From NCBI RefSeq assembly GCF_030272615.1, contig NC_081405.1, positions 309,032,374 to 309,096,373 on the forward strand: a stretch of DNA of 64,000 nucleotides, read 5' to 3'. The stretch is from Cryptomeria japonica (lineage: Eukaryota; Streptophyta; Pinopsida; Cupressales; Cupressaceae). Below the pieces are notes generated by a model, which made no database searches, was not told the DNA's origin, and was given only the letters and a program-made list of their open reading frames with translations. Made by a program: the position numbers and the translations under genes. Shown piece after piece: positions 46,684 to 58,960 of the stretch; the first letter of the stretch is position 1; each line of letters begins with the position of its first letter.

Positions 46684-47840
46684 ATAGTCCTATTTTCTAA
46701 GGATTTGTTGTCATGTTCATGATGATACTTTAGGCTTTGATAATGCGATGACACTATTTACTATGCTATTTCCTTAGAAAATATTACCTTTTGGGCTTAA
46801 GTGTAACATTGAAACAATCCATGATACAAATGCATATGCTATGTAGTTATCTATTAAATGTGTATGTGTTGAAAAGAATGTTGTTTCAAGATGATTTGGG
46901 AAACGTGGTTGTTTGTATGTGCTAACGTGTTTTACAAGTTTGTACTAACAAAATGGCATTGTGATGAAGCTTGCAACAAGAAGTAGGACTCTTTCTAGTT
47001 GGCCGGTTGTCGAGGAATAACCAACGTAGAGGAGATTACTCTACTTAATGTTGCAACAACCTTATTAATTAGTCACGTACAACTAGTTGAGTCTATTTAG
47101 GGGCATTTCATGCTATACCTTCATTGAGGAAGTCTTATCTGACTTGGATAAGTGCATGCATGAGATTTCCTTTCCTCTTTGTATGCTTTCAATAAATGCC
47201 ACCCTCCTTATGTTGTGGAGTTGGCCACCTAGTTAGTTAGGATAGTTGGTATTTTTTCTTCTATAAATAATGCTTAGATGATCCCTTGTGAGAGGTTGAA
47301 CATTTTGATGTTGTAAGTTTACTTTCAAATTTGAAATACACTTTAAGAGCATGTTGTCATATCTTATGTACTTCTATTTTGATGAATAAAGCGATATTCT
47401 AAGTTTTCAACACTTTTGTTAATCTTGGAAGTTTCACTTAAGGGGGTCTGCTTGGTGAGAACTTTGTTTAGTTAGATTAGTATTCATTCTTCATTCAATA
47501 GTAGTATCCTACCTGTTGTCTAGATTCTCATTCCTGTAGCTTGTGTTAGATTAATATTTGCATGTTAAGATTAGTTGTTGATTTAAGTTCAGTTTCCTTC
47601 ATTAGTTGTTTACAGAATTTCAATTCTAGCATTGATCTTTGCTTAAGTCTTGATGGCCATAATAGAGTATTAGTGCACATATAGTGTTGACCCATTTCAA
47701 GTTCACATCCTTGGGTTTATAAGTTAAATGAATCTCCATAATGAGTCTGATAGCTATTTAGTATGGATGTGTAATCTCTAAGTTATAGCTTTAAAGGCTT
47801 AGTTATTGAACCATTAAATGAGGCTAACATTGGCATCCAA
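46684..47840 (+). mobile_element. 1.16-kb insertion in the LINE, probably a solo LTR
   Basis: The LINE RT reading frame stops at 46683 and resumes at about 47841 in a T-run (target AAGTTTTTTTAGG). The insert has no coding potential. It has a TATA box (TATAAATA, 47272-47279) and an AATAAA signal near 47388, about 115 bp later, the layout of an LTR. Exact ends and duplication are hidden by the T-run, and no TG...CA pair fits both borders. The strand is taken from the TATA and AATAAA order. Confidence 0.5.
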
Positions 47841-48735
47841 TTTTTTTAGGATTATGACAATGAGAGTGGTGTTGAGATCCTTTAAAATAGAACAAGAGCC
47901 AAAAAACTCTCTAGAAACATCCACAATATATCTTCCCACAATCTACCAAAACACTTGAAAAAGGAACATGGGAAAGACATCAGGTCTAGGGACCTTATTT
48001 CCTTGAAAGGAGAAAAATGCCTCTTTAACTTCCCCATAGAGAGAACTATAGTAAGCATCTTGTTCATCTCTTGGGTCAGGCTATTGGGAATCTCACGAAG
48101 TAAATCCTCCTGAGAACTGACATCCTGCTGCCACTTTTCAGCAAATTGCATCTTGACTCATCTCCTGTTTCTTATCAACCCATTGATTATTGATGTAAAT
48201 CCTCCTTATTATGTTGGAAGCTCTATGTTTCAAAGTTTTCATGTGGAAAAACTTGGTATTTATGTTGCCACTTTTGATTTAGATAGCTCTTGATTGTTGT
48301 TTCTAATATTCTTCTTCTTTAGATATGATATCATGAAGTTTAGAGAGGACTTCAACTTCCTTATCCATGATATGAGGATCATAACCAAGAGTTTGGATCT
48401 ACTGTATATCATCCAATTCCATTTTAAGAGAATCCTTCCACTAAAAGATATTACCAAAAGAAGATCTATTCTATTTATGGAGATTGGATTTCACATTAGA
48501 TACAGTTTCTTGACCACTTTTTATATAGTCGTTCCCTTGATATCAATACCACACGACTTAGTGATTTTATCATATAGGTTAGCCTTTAGGGTCCGCATCT
48601 TCTCAAACCTAAAGGGGAAAGATTTCCTTATAGATCGGAGGGGGGGGGATACTCACAATAATCAGAAAGTGATCAGAGCCAATTGTTGAAATAGAAGAAA
48701 GATAACAGGAAAAGTCCTCCCTATCCAGAGATTAC
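47841..48735 (-). pseudogene. LINE ORF2: endonuclease C-terminus to start of RT
   Basis: From 48735 down it reads DREDFSCYLSSISTIGSDHFLI (the conserved S-D-H end of the endonuclease). PLRSIRKSFPFRFEKM and a spacer with NTKFFHMKTLKHRA follow, then NQWVD and finally LKDLNTTLIVIILKK, the lead-in to RT. It continues at 46683. Left and right neighbours are the two insertions described separately. Confidence 0.85.
48728..48735. repeat. Candidate 8-bp target duplication of the hAT element, left
   Basis: GAGATTAC here and GATTTTAC at 62558-62565 agree in six of eight bases. hAT elements duplicate 8 bp. With one copy kept, the LINE endonuclease frame runs through the junction without a shift. Confidence 0.6.
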
Positions 48736-49260
48736 TTTAGTGGCGAATATTCGCCAATGGTAAATTTTTCACATCGGCCATGTCAGAAATGGTGAATATT
48801 TTGTACCGACTGGGGGTGGCCATGTTGCTAGAACATTATCAATTTCTGTCAATGTCACGGCCTGATCGCCATATGTTTTATGCAATTAAATGTTTCTATG
48901 CAATGATTTTGCCAATACAATATATGCTAGACACGGTAAATTTAATTGTTTCGCCTACACTCTCTGAGGTTGCCTTAATAGATGACCTTAATTCTCCTAT
49001 AGGCATGTGAAGATTTGTTAGCTAGGGGGACCCAATTCGCCTGACATCTTGCCGACATGTGTCTCCATTCACCCCAACTTTCTCCAACTATATAGTATTC
49101 ACCAATTATTTGGATGACCTATAATCACCTCAAAAATTACATGTCGTATTTGGATGACCTATAATTGCCTCAAAAATTACCTAAGTTGTGTTATAGTTAC
49201 GTGGGATTCGCAAAATATTTGTATACCATATAAAATTCCCACAGAATTCACCATGTAAGG
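48736..49260. other. hAT left subterminal region
   Basis: There is no gene. It contains the perfect 14-bp palindrome GGCGAATATTCGCC (48742-48755) and several further ATTCGCC, TTCGCC and GGTGAATATT copies. Clustered short subterminal motifs are where hAT transposases bind in the characterised families. Confidence 0.5.
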
Positions 49261-49265
49261 ATTGG

Positions 49266-49273
49266 TATAAATA
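49266..49273 (+). promoter_or_regulatory. TATA box of the hAT transposase gene
   Basis: TATAAATA lies 244 bp before the transposase ATG. It is followed by a possible 5' untranslated intron (donor GTGAGT at 49411, acceptor TTTTTTTGGTAG ending 49493). Confidence 0.5.
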
Positions 49274-49509
49274 CATGCAAAGATCAGATCTATCTCAACA
49301 CAATTTGGTGGGTGCTAGGCTCTGAATTCTTATCAATAGCGAAGTTTTAGACCAAGGAAAATCATTGTTGTTGACTGCATTGGCGACTGCTACTGACCTA
49401 AAGCCTAAAGGTGAGTGATCATATTTTTGAAGTGGTATATTATACATTATAGTCAATTATTGCTTCTTCAACAAATTGATATTTTTTTGGTAGCATTTAT
49501 TTCATTGGA

Positions 49510-52219
49510 ATGTCGAATAGGAAGAGGGGTAGGAAAGGCCAGGAGAGGCCAACAAAAGAAGAACGTTGTCTTCGTACTTTGGCATTGGAAAAGATTATGG
49601 TGAAAATTAGGAAGGTACATCATCACAAGTACAAGTACAAAATTCGCCACCTGCACCGCATGTTGAAGACGGCGGCGAACCTGATATCTCAGATTAGGAT
49701 GATCTTGAAGAAGATTATCTAGTAGATACCCAAGTTAGTCGGAATGATAAAATCAACTTGGGTGATAATGCCATTGATGATAATGCACAGAAGGGGAAAA
49801 GAAAAGCCATATCAAAAAAGGGTGAACCACAATCAAAAAGGATCGGGAGTGGGATATGTCAGTGAGGAATTTTCAAATTAATTGGGCATCAAAGTATCCA
49901 TTCATTGAACTAGTGGAGAATCCAATTGAAGGTGAGCCTCCAATAGAATGCAGGTGTAAGATTTGCACTTGGAAACATAACAAGGAAATTAGGTTACAGC
50001 TAAAAGTTGACACCATAGAAAAGAATACGGGTAAAGTTTATCAAAAACAAATGATAGATAGGGTTGAAAAATTAGTGATAAGATGGAAAACAAAGGAGGA
50101 ATGTAAGCATGTGAGGAATGCCGAAGAGTATTATTTTCATGAGAAAATAAAGATGAAGCCTGCTGAAGTTAAAGGTTCTATTCAAGTTGTTTTTGGAAAA
50201 GCAATGCAAATAGAACAACTGGGAAAAGTTGTTCAGTTAAGCATTATTTTTTATATTTTGAGCAGAGGGCGTGCTATGACAAATTTCCCATCAATTAGTG
50301 GTTTATTACACTTTTTGAAAGTTACTAACTGTCCTAATAGACACTGGTTAGTAAATAGTGGATGGGAAAGGGCAAGTTGTCTTGCTGAGGTTGAAAAAGA
50401 AGAAGTAAAGGAAAAAATAAGAGAGTCAAAATTTATTGCATTTTCTTTAGATGAATTTATGGCAGTAGACAATACTTCATGGGTATGCATGCATGTTTAT
50501 ACTGTAGAGAATCATACCCTCCAACCTCATCCACTATTTGTTGCTAAAATTAAGGAGAGTGTGACAGTGGAAAATTTATTTCAACTAGTAAAGAGAATTT
50601 TAATTGAATATGGAGGTAAGGATGACATGGCGATAGCCAAAAAATTAGTTTGTGTTGGAGCAGATGGAGCTTCAGTAATGCAAGGTCATAGGAAAGGTCT
50701 TTGTACAAAGATTGAAACATGATATGCACCATACATTAGTGCAATTCACTACATGGCTCACATAATGAATCTAGCTTTTGGAATTGTGAGCAAGTTTCCT
50801 TCGGTTAAAAAAATTGAAATTTTTTTATCAGAGAGCTTTACTCACACTTCTGTCGAAGTCCCAAGCGATTTATGGAATTTCAACACTTTGCTGATGGAAT
50901 AACTGATGGGAACAAGCTTCTCAAGAATAATGATACTAGATTGATCTCTTTGGATGGTCTAGCGCATTGAGTGTTTTCAGAATATCCATCCTTGATTGGA
51001 CTATTTCACACAACTCACGACGAATCAGTTCAACCGAAATTTCCTGAACTTCTTAGCAGGTTAAGTAATTTAGAGACACTCTTAACTTTAGCAACTCTTC
51101 TACCCATGCTAGAGGAAATGAGGAATATTATGAAGGCTACCCAAATAAGATCTTTGTATATTGCAGAATATGCTACACTGCGTAAGATGACATGCATGAC
51201 CCTCGATAATCTCTATCGAAATCAACCAACACTATTTGATAAAAAATTTGTTAAGTGGCAGACACTCATAGATTTGAACAATCCTAATAACATTTTACAA
51301 ATCAGTGCAGACAGGGAGGTATGTGCCAATGTACAATGAGTTGAAATACCAATGCACTTCTATACCACGGTCGACCTCGAGGAACCAAGAAAGCACCGCA
51401 AGAAGCAACTAGCAAGAGTTACAAGGGAAGATTTCGACAAGATTGTTGAGACTATAAGTACTTCTATGAAGAAAATTGCGTATGATCTTTCCTCACAAAT
51501 TAGAAGGATATTCCCTCCTGAAAACCTACTCGAAGCCATATCTATCGTGTTTCCTTATTATTGGAGCCTCAATAGTGCAACCGATTTTCGAAGTAAGCTA
51601 CTGACTTTGATAAAATAATTTTGCATATCCAGAGAATTGAATGGAGTAACTATAAATGGAATATTAGATGAAACTCATCTTTGAGAGGAATCATCTCATT
51701 TTTCATACACTATGAGAGAACAATATGCCAAAATGGAGAACCCCCGCGAAGAGGGATCAGTACCAAAGGCTTTGGAAAACTATAGCTAAGAACAAAATGT
51801 TGCATGATTCAATGCCAGAATATGTGAAGCTTGCTGATTTACGTCTTACCATGATATTGGGTTCAGTGGAAGATGAGAGATTTTTCAGTGCTTTGGGGTT
51901 CCTAAAATTAAAGCTAAGAAACAAACTAGACAAAAATTTGGAAAATTCCTTGAGGCTCTATACATCTAGGTATGATGTCCACACTTTGCTTTACGATAGG
52001 GCACTACAAATCTGGAGGTCCAAATGTGAAAGAAGAGGTTTGGGAAACACTTCAAACCAAAGTGCCAGTGGGACTATTGCCCCATGTACTGGACCATCAC
52101 CTACTGGTAGCATTGAGATGCAGTTCAGCGAAGGTATGCAGACTCAGAGTGAAGAAACTCAAACCACAGACAAGAATCAAGAAAGCTCTGAATTTGATGA
52201 GGATGAATGGAAACTATAA
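49510..52219 (+). pseudogene. hAT-family transposase, decayed
   Basis: It starts at 49510 (basic MSNRKRGRKGQERP). An acidic stretch in a shifted frame follows, then a BED-like zinc finger (NWASKYPFIELVE...CRCKICTWKH, from 49871). The 288-codon frame 49856-50722 includes the first acidic site in FSLDEFMAVDNTSW and the block CVGADGASVMQGH. After a frame change come 50971-51618 and then the C-terminal hAT dimerisation region (51725-52219) with SVEDERFFSALGFLKLKLRNKL. This enzyme class cuts and joins hAT ends. At least two shifts and several stops break it. It resembles the ZNF862-like plant hAT group. Confidence 0.85.
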
Positions 52220-53285
52220 GAGATTGGTATTTATTAATCTTATTACTGTATCTCATCATTCATATTACAAAAGCATATTACTTTTTGCAATTAGAATTTA
52301 ATATTGATTTGTAATTGTATTTTTCAACTTTCTATTTCCAAATTTAAAATAGCATAATAAAAAAAAAAAACCATAATGTGTTTATTGATACAGAGTTGTT
52401 TATTGTTTATTTATACATGTTTGAGTCTCAAATCTATGTGATACATTTCAGAACCATATAATACAATTCATCCAATAGTAATACACATGTCGAGAATTTA
52501 TATTTTCATTAATTCTTTCAAAATATAGCCATATGATACAATTTATTCAATAGTAATACACCAATCTTTGTGATTCTCCATGCAAATTACAAAAGTGAAT
52601 ACAAAGTTTTAGAACCCTTTGCAAATGTCCCTGGATTCTCTTTTATAGAAATAAGAGAGCAACAACAACTCCTGTGTGATTCTCCAATGTCCATGCAAAA
52701 GTGAATACAAAGTTTTAGAACCCTTTGCAAATGACCCTGAATTCCCTTTTATAGAAACAAGGGAGCAACAATTGCTTTAGGTCAAATTGCAAGTTTGCAA
52801 CATGTGAAGACTGAACATCAAAATCACAAACTCAGCATAGATTTATATGGCCATCATAGGCTATATTAACAATTTAACATCTGCTACATGTTTGATGTCT
52901 CCTGTTATAAAAATAGAGTTCAAAACTAAATATTAATTCACGCCATGACAAATTAAACATAGATAATAGCAGTGTCAAAAACCTACTAATCAGAAATAGA
53001 GAAATGCATAAATGTTAAAGGAAGGGAGAATTTGAGAATACAAATTTACTGGTTGAAGTTTTGCACTATGCATCATAGATTCATAGGCTGGATTAGCAAA
53101 ATAGCAATAGCGAGTGCTGTTTTTTTCCTATTCATAAAATAGAATCATAGGCTGGATTAGCAAAATAGCAATAGCTATTGCATCATAGATTCATAGGCTA
53201 GATTAGCAAAATAGCAAACAAGAAAAACATAAAACCTTGAAATTAAGAGTAAAAGAAGAAAATTGTGCAATACATACTATGATTC
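52220..53285. other. hAT element: spacer between convergent genes, with local repeats
   Basis: There is no gene. A ~110-bp direct duplication (about 52563-52670 and 52675-52775) shares GTGAATACAAAGTTTTAGAACCC. A phrase built on CATAGGCTGGATTAGC recurs at least three times at 53075-53205. ATAGTAATACAC.A also recurs (52478, 52548). It probably holds the 3' ends of both genes. Confidence 0.6.
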
Positions 53286-56200
53286 TTAAGAATTTTGTGC
53301 TAGTTTTTGTAGGGTGCTCCACTCTTTGTCTGATGGAAGGTCAATATTTTGTAAACTATGGAAAGTTAACTCCAACTTTATCAACATTCCATATTTAGAA
53401 GATTTACTTGACATCACTATTTCATCCAATACCGAATTTAGAGTTGTAAATGGTTGGATGAATTCCAGAAATCTTTGGGGAGTTGTGTCCTTTGGAAGCA
53501 AGTCTAAATCAAACTTCATTTTTATCTCCATGCTTTTTTTGTAAGCTTCTTCTCCAATGAATTTATTTGATGTGTCAACAGGCTTAGGCAAACCAATTTT
53601 AATCAAATTATTTTTCTTTTCTTGCACCTTCAATATCCTTTTTCCACAACTTTCCATAACTTATGTTGTTTCCCTTAGCTTCTAGCATTTTTGAATGATA
53701 GATGATGTCTTAAATGTGGCATCAATGTGGATCTTAATTCCCTTGGATGCCAAGTAGCTATCACTGGAACTGTAGACTACTTTTAGAATCTTTTTTGCCA
53801 TATCCTCTTTTGAATAAACATGTGTGCTCTTCTCATAGTGCCCTTTGATTTTAATATAAATTAGTCTCATACTTTCAATCAATTGAAACCATTCACACAA
53901 CTTCTCACTCCTCTGCATTATTTGCCGCCAAATGTTTTCTTGTATATACTTTGTTGTATTTTTCATATTATCTTTCAATCTATCCTCCAAAGTTTTTATT
54001 TTATCATTTGCATTGTGCAGGTCTTCTTTCATTTGTGCACATTTTTTTCTTTCTTCCTCTACTTCCTCTTGCAAATGTTTTTCTTTTTCCTTTCCATGAT
54101 CCAATAGGTCCTATAATTTTCTTATTTCGGCGGCATCAGACTCATAACTTTTGTATAATTTTTGAAAACTGGCTTTTTCGTCAACAATTTTTTTACTACT
54201 TTTAGCCAGTTTTTCTGTCATGTCCTTCAATTCTGCATCCATCTTCTCCTACTCTGCAATTTCTACTGCAGAGCCAGAATTTTTATCCTTTTTTATAAAT
54301 CATTGCACTTGCTATCTTTTGCTTTCCTCCTTGATTTTTGTTTTCCAGGTCTGCTTGTAACTTTTCTATTTGTTTCTCCAGTTTATTTTTTTCTCTCTCC
54401 ACCTTTAGCAGTGAAGTGTAGACCACTTCATTAGTCCTTTTTGACACACTAATTTTGTCCACATTATGTACTTTGGAAAAATCCATTTGGAGGGTGCTAA
54501 CTTGAAATTGAGAGGGATCTATCTGACTGTGTGGTGGATTTTTATCTTTAGATGGGGCCGGGGGCATAACAACCATGAACTCCATCATATCTTTATGTGG
54601 GTCATATGTTGGAAATGCCCTATTCCTTGTAGGCTGTTCGTTTACAACTTTAGACATGGAAACCTTATGAAATGATTTCTTTTTTTCTTTATTTTCTTTT
54701 GTTGTGTGTTCATATTTATCATAGTAATCACGAAATTGAAAATCTGGGCTTGCTAAAGCAATTGAATGTGTGAAAGGTAACATAGGAATACCATAGGCTC
54801 TAGTTCCCCTTATTCCTGTGGTTTTAACTAATGCTTGACCAGGATTACAAACAATAGTTCCTAATGTTGTCCCACTCCCACTGACACTTTCATGTGTAGT
54901 TTTAATAGTCTTTTGAGGTGTGTGATCTGAAGCTGCAAATGATTAATTTATAGTGTCAATGACACTTGATATAGGATTCTCAATAGTATGAGATTGAGTA
55001 TCTACCTCTAGTGGCCTCTTGTGAGAGATATTTTGTTGTTGCCCTTGTCCAACACCAAGACAACTAGTACCAGTAGTAGTATCCATGCCAACCCCACCAA
55101 TCACAGCAGTACTTGACTAAACAATAATAGGAATACTATCCCCAGATTCCCCACTAGTGGCAGTGGCACTTGATTCACCACCAATGAGAATACCATGATG
55201 TGGTGGTGGTTGTGGATTTGAACCTGAAACAAATGTAGGTGGGCCCTGAGGGTAATGAGTAGTACCTATTCGTGATGAATATGAAGAATCAAGTCCAATG
55301 ACTAGTTTAAGATGACCTTTTGATTTTGACTGTGATGGAAGTTGTACCTGAAGTGGATACCAAATGCCCTCTCCTTTGGAACCTAGACCACCACCTTCAA
55401 AACCCATTTTTTCCACAAGGTTTGCCCCTTTGCTATATTTTTCTTTCATGGACTCATTGAGTCCACCTAATATTTTCAGGACTGTAGTAGTCATTGGAGG
55501 GGGCTCAATGCCAACCTAATGCTCATCATCATCTTCAGTCTTGCCATGCTCCATATCCCACAATTTTCTAAACTTTGCATCCTCATCAATGGTCTCAAAT
55601 TCTGCACTTGTCTTTGGTTCACTGAGATTCTTCCTCATAGTCCAAAAATCATTTATTTTGGTTTGAGTCCAATAATTCTCTTTAAATTCATGCAAAATTG
55701 ATTTGGGAATATATTTCTTAGATGGATTAGCAAATTTAAGGTAGAAATTGTAGGCCCTCCTATTTTGGATGCCCTTCCCCTCCTCTATTGTCCTCTGTGT
55801 GTGCATTTGCAATGCCATAATTTGTGATGAAATTTCTTCTGTTGAAATGTTATTGTTAGCTACAATTTTCTCCATCTCTTTTTTAACCTCATCCCAGGAG
55901 TCCATGTTTCTAAGTTTTCTAGCAATGGTTTACTTTCATGTTGACATAATGCTGAAGAGTTCCCATTTTTCTTAAGCCTTGCTTAAACTACACTGATTGG
56001 ATCATACTACTAGAGACCTTCATCACCAAAGTTAAAAACTGTCAAAAAATCATGTGCCACATTGAATGCTTTTCTCTCAAATGTGAACCCTCCACATGAG
56101 AAAGGCAAGGAAGGAAATATGCTCTTCTTTTGCTAACCATGGAAATGCCTATCTGTGCTCTCCAATTGTTGAACATACTCTAATGCAAACACCCTCTCTG

Positions 56201-57371
56201 TCACATGTATTGGAAGTTTGTATGGTTTTACTGCCAATCCGTAAAACCTTAACACAGTGAATTCTTCCATGAAGAACCAGTCACCCAATTCTATTTGACT
56301 TCCAAGTTGAATGCAATCTCTACAAGACACAGGCAACCTAGGCATTGTAGTGCTTGTAATTTCATTATACATTGGTGCCAAAAAGAAGTCTACAAAATGG
56401 TTGTAGTTCTTTCTGTTATCATACATCCTTATCTTTGGTGTCCAATCATATATTGGACACTCTGTTCTCTTCCCAGACTTCTCATTAATCTTATAGCTCA
56501 CAATTTGAAGCTTGTTGGTCTCTAATATTGCATGATACTTGGATAGAAGGAGATAGCACAAGTAGGATGAGAACCTAAATGTCTTACAGGAACCTTTCTT
56601 GATCATTAGTAATTGTTTTTGCATGGATTTTATAATGTGTTCAATAAAATTATATCTTATTGGCTGACCTGCACAATGGATATTATAAATCATTTCAAGA
56701 AGGCTTGCAACCACTTCCCTATCATTTTCCAATACCACGCAAAATGACAGCAAGGAAATAGTATCCCCAACCCATAGAACAAAAATGTTAGAATCATAAG
56801 GAGGCTTATGATTTTGATCCAACACAATACTAGTACCACTCTTTATTAGAGCTTTCATAAATGAATCTTTGCAACTTGGATCGAGACTCTCATAATTCCC
56901 TTCTAGCTTTTCAAGGTCAATTTGGACGTTTGAGTTTTAGGTTTCAAATCCTAGGTTCAACAAACGAGCAAATTCTCCCTCGTTTATGGATAGAATTTCC
57001 TCTTTTGTATTTTTATTGAAAATTGCTTTCTAATCTTCATCATAATTTTCGACGTAGACCATGACAAAATTAGGGCAAGGGAATACTTTAGGTAACACCA
57101 TGCTTCCCAATCCAATATCCCACGATGTGATTTTATTTGTTTTTTGTTTTAACATTGGGTTGAAAACAATAAATTTTGCCCTGGATGCATCTACCACCTT
57201 ACTAGACAATGTATATCTAATATCTATGATATGCTTTTCACCAAGGATAGCAGGGTCATAAATATCATGGTATTCATCAGTGAAACCTGGTGTTTTAACC
57301 AGTTCGGTTAGGTACATTTTGTTTTTCACTTGGCTTCTTGTTGAACTACTGCTTCCTTTTTTCCCCATCAC
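53286..57371 (-). pseudogene. Large cargo gene of the hAT element: N-terminal domain, G-patch-like motif, coiled coil
   Basis: Starting at ATG 57371, frame 1 runs to about 56133 with two stops. It includes LSINEGEFARLLNLGFE, then IRYNFIEHIIKSMQKQLLMI and FRFSSYLCYLLLSKYH, which I do not assign. A shifted frame (55905-54283) is acidic (residues DEVKKEMEKIVANNN) and then has a G-patch-like motif at about 55410 (LVEKMGFEGGGLGSKGEGI). A Pro/Ser-rich linker and a heptad-type coil follow. A third part (54104-53286) is a strong coiled coil (HLQEEVEEERKKCAQMKEDL) with a C-terminal FDLDLLPKDTTPQRFLEFI segment. In total about 1,300 codons remain, with at least two shifts. It faces the transposase tail to tail. 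G-patches in known proteins contact nucleic acid or helicases. Confidence 0.6.
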
Positions 57372-57690
57372 TATTATTGTTAATAATTCAAAATAGTGCT
57401 AGATAAAAACCTGAAAATGCTAACCCTCAAATTGGACCACGAGATTACCAAAAGCAAAAAAGGCAAGATGTAGGTGTTCTAGATTTTACCCAGAATTTGG
57501 AATTTCTATTTCACTAGATTGGCACAGATAGTCTCTGTTGCAACTTGCATTCCTCAATCTAGTAGTTGTTTCTGAATCTCCCTTGATTTACAGGTTTGTC
57601 CATGAAATGAAAGACGATTATGATCTACGAGTCCCTTATTTTGAAAACTCTGAAAAAGTAGAAAAGTAAAACCTAAAGGGCAAAATATCT
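57372..57690 (-). other. Upstream region of the large cargo gene
   Basis: There is no coding frame. It holds the presumed 5' leader of the minus-strand gene. I see no clear TATA box. Confidence 0.4.
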
Positions 57691-57880
57691 AGAATCATGT
57701 TGTAATTTTATTAATTACTATTAATAACTATTTGATGCCGAAGGACGAAACATTCATTACTTCAGTATAAATTCTAAGGACATTAAGAATCATGTTGTAA
57801 TTTTATTAATTATTATTAATAACTATTCGATCCCGAAGGACAAAACATTCACTACTTCAGTATAAATTCTGAGGACATTA
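57691..57880. repeat. ~95-bp direct duplication
   Basis: The segment AATCATGTTGTAATTTTATT...AAATTCT.AGGACATTAA occurs at about 57691-57787 and 57788-57880 with few differences. It borders the larger array. Confidence 0.85.
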
Positions 57881-57884
57881 AAAA

Positions 57885-58960
57885 TGTAATACATTCAATT
57901 CCGAGCGAAGTTCTCCCAAATGTGTTCACTTCCCACATTTGGGCCGAAATCCACCCTAAGTCGTTGATCTTTTCTCATCCAATGGACGAGGGACCAAGGT
58001 ACCTGTTGTGACTTTACAGGTCTGTTTTTTAAGTCTTTTTAATAATTTTAAAGTTCCACCTGAAAAAGTGCTTTATAGACTTAATTATATTTAATTAAAT
58101 TTAAAATGTTTCAATTCCAGGTGAAGTTCTCCCAAATGTGTTCACTTCCCACATTCAGGCCGAAATCCACCCTAAGCTGTTGATCTTTGCTCATCCAATG
58201 GACAATGGTACCTGTTGTCAGTTGTTGTTGGTCACATGACTTCTGCCAGTTTTCGGGCACGCCAGCATACTCGTGTCACTTTTTCGGGCAAAGTTCTCAG
58301 AAAGCTATTCACTTGCCCTGAAATCCACCCTAAGCAATTGATCTTTGTTCATCCAATGGTTGATGGTACCTATTTTTCAGATATAGTGGGTCCCACGACT
58401 TCTGCCATTTTTTTGGCACGTCACCATACGCGTGTCACTTTTTGGGTTTGATTTTTAAGTCTATTTAATCATTTTAAACCTCCGCCCGAAAAAAAGCTTT
58501 ATAGACTTAATTATATTTAATTAAATATAAAAATTTCCAATTCCGGCTGAAGTTCTCAGAAAGGTGTTCACTTCCCACATTCGGGCCGAAATCCACCCTG
58601 AGCCGTTGATCTTTGTTCATCCAACGGTCGATGGTACCTATTTTCAGATGAAGTGGGTCCCATGACTTTTGCCATTTTTCTGACACGTCACCATACTCGT
58701 GTCACTTTTCGGGTCTGTTTTTAAAGTCTATTTAATCATTTTAAAATTCTGCCTAAAAAAGAGTTTTATAGTCTATAGACTATAAACTTAATTATATTTA
58801 ATTAAATTTAAAATATTCAATTTCATGCGAAGTTCTCACAAATGTGTTCACTACCCACATTTGGGCCGAAATCCACCCTAAGTTGTTGATCTTTGCTCAT
58901 CCGACGGACAATGATACCTGTTGAGAACTTGAGTGTTGTCAGATGTCGTCAGTCCCATAA
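57885..58960. repeat. Array of promoter-like repeats between divergent ORFs
   Basis: Five units of about 170-290 bp start near 57893, 58110, 58280 (partial), 58532 and 58816. Shared blocks are CGAAGTTCTC, GTGTTCACTTCCCACAT, GGGCCGAAATCCACCCTAAG, CCGTTGATCTTTG.TCATCCAACGG, TGGTACCTG, GTGGGTCCCATGACTT and CACGTCACCATACTCGTGTC, then AGACTTAATTATATTTAATTAAAT. The CCGTTG...CAACGG arms (58603-58608, 58622-58627) are an imperfect palindrome of the kind seen in plant promoters. Confidence 0.85.

Noticed and set aside
48294-48689. 131-codon plus-strand open frame
   Set aside because: It is the antisense of the LINE spacer and endonuclease end, which explains the interval better.
48780-49010. 76-codon plus-strand frame near the hAT left end
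   Set aside because: No family resemblance, and it lies in the subterminal region upstream of the transposase TATA box.
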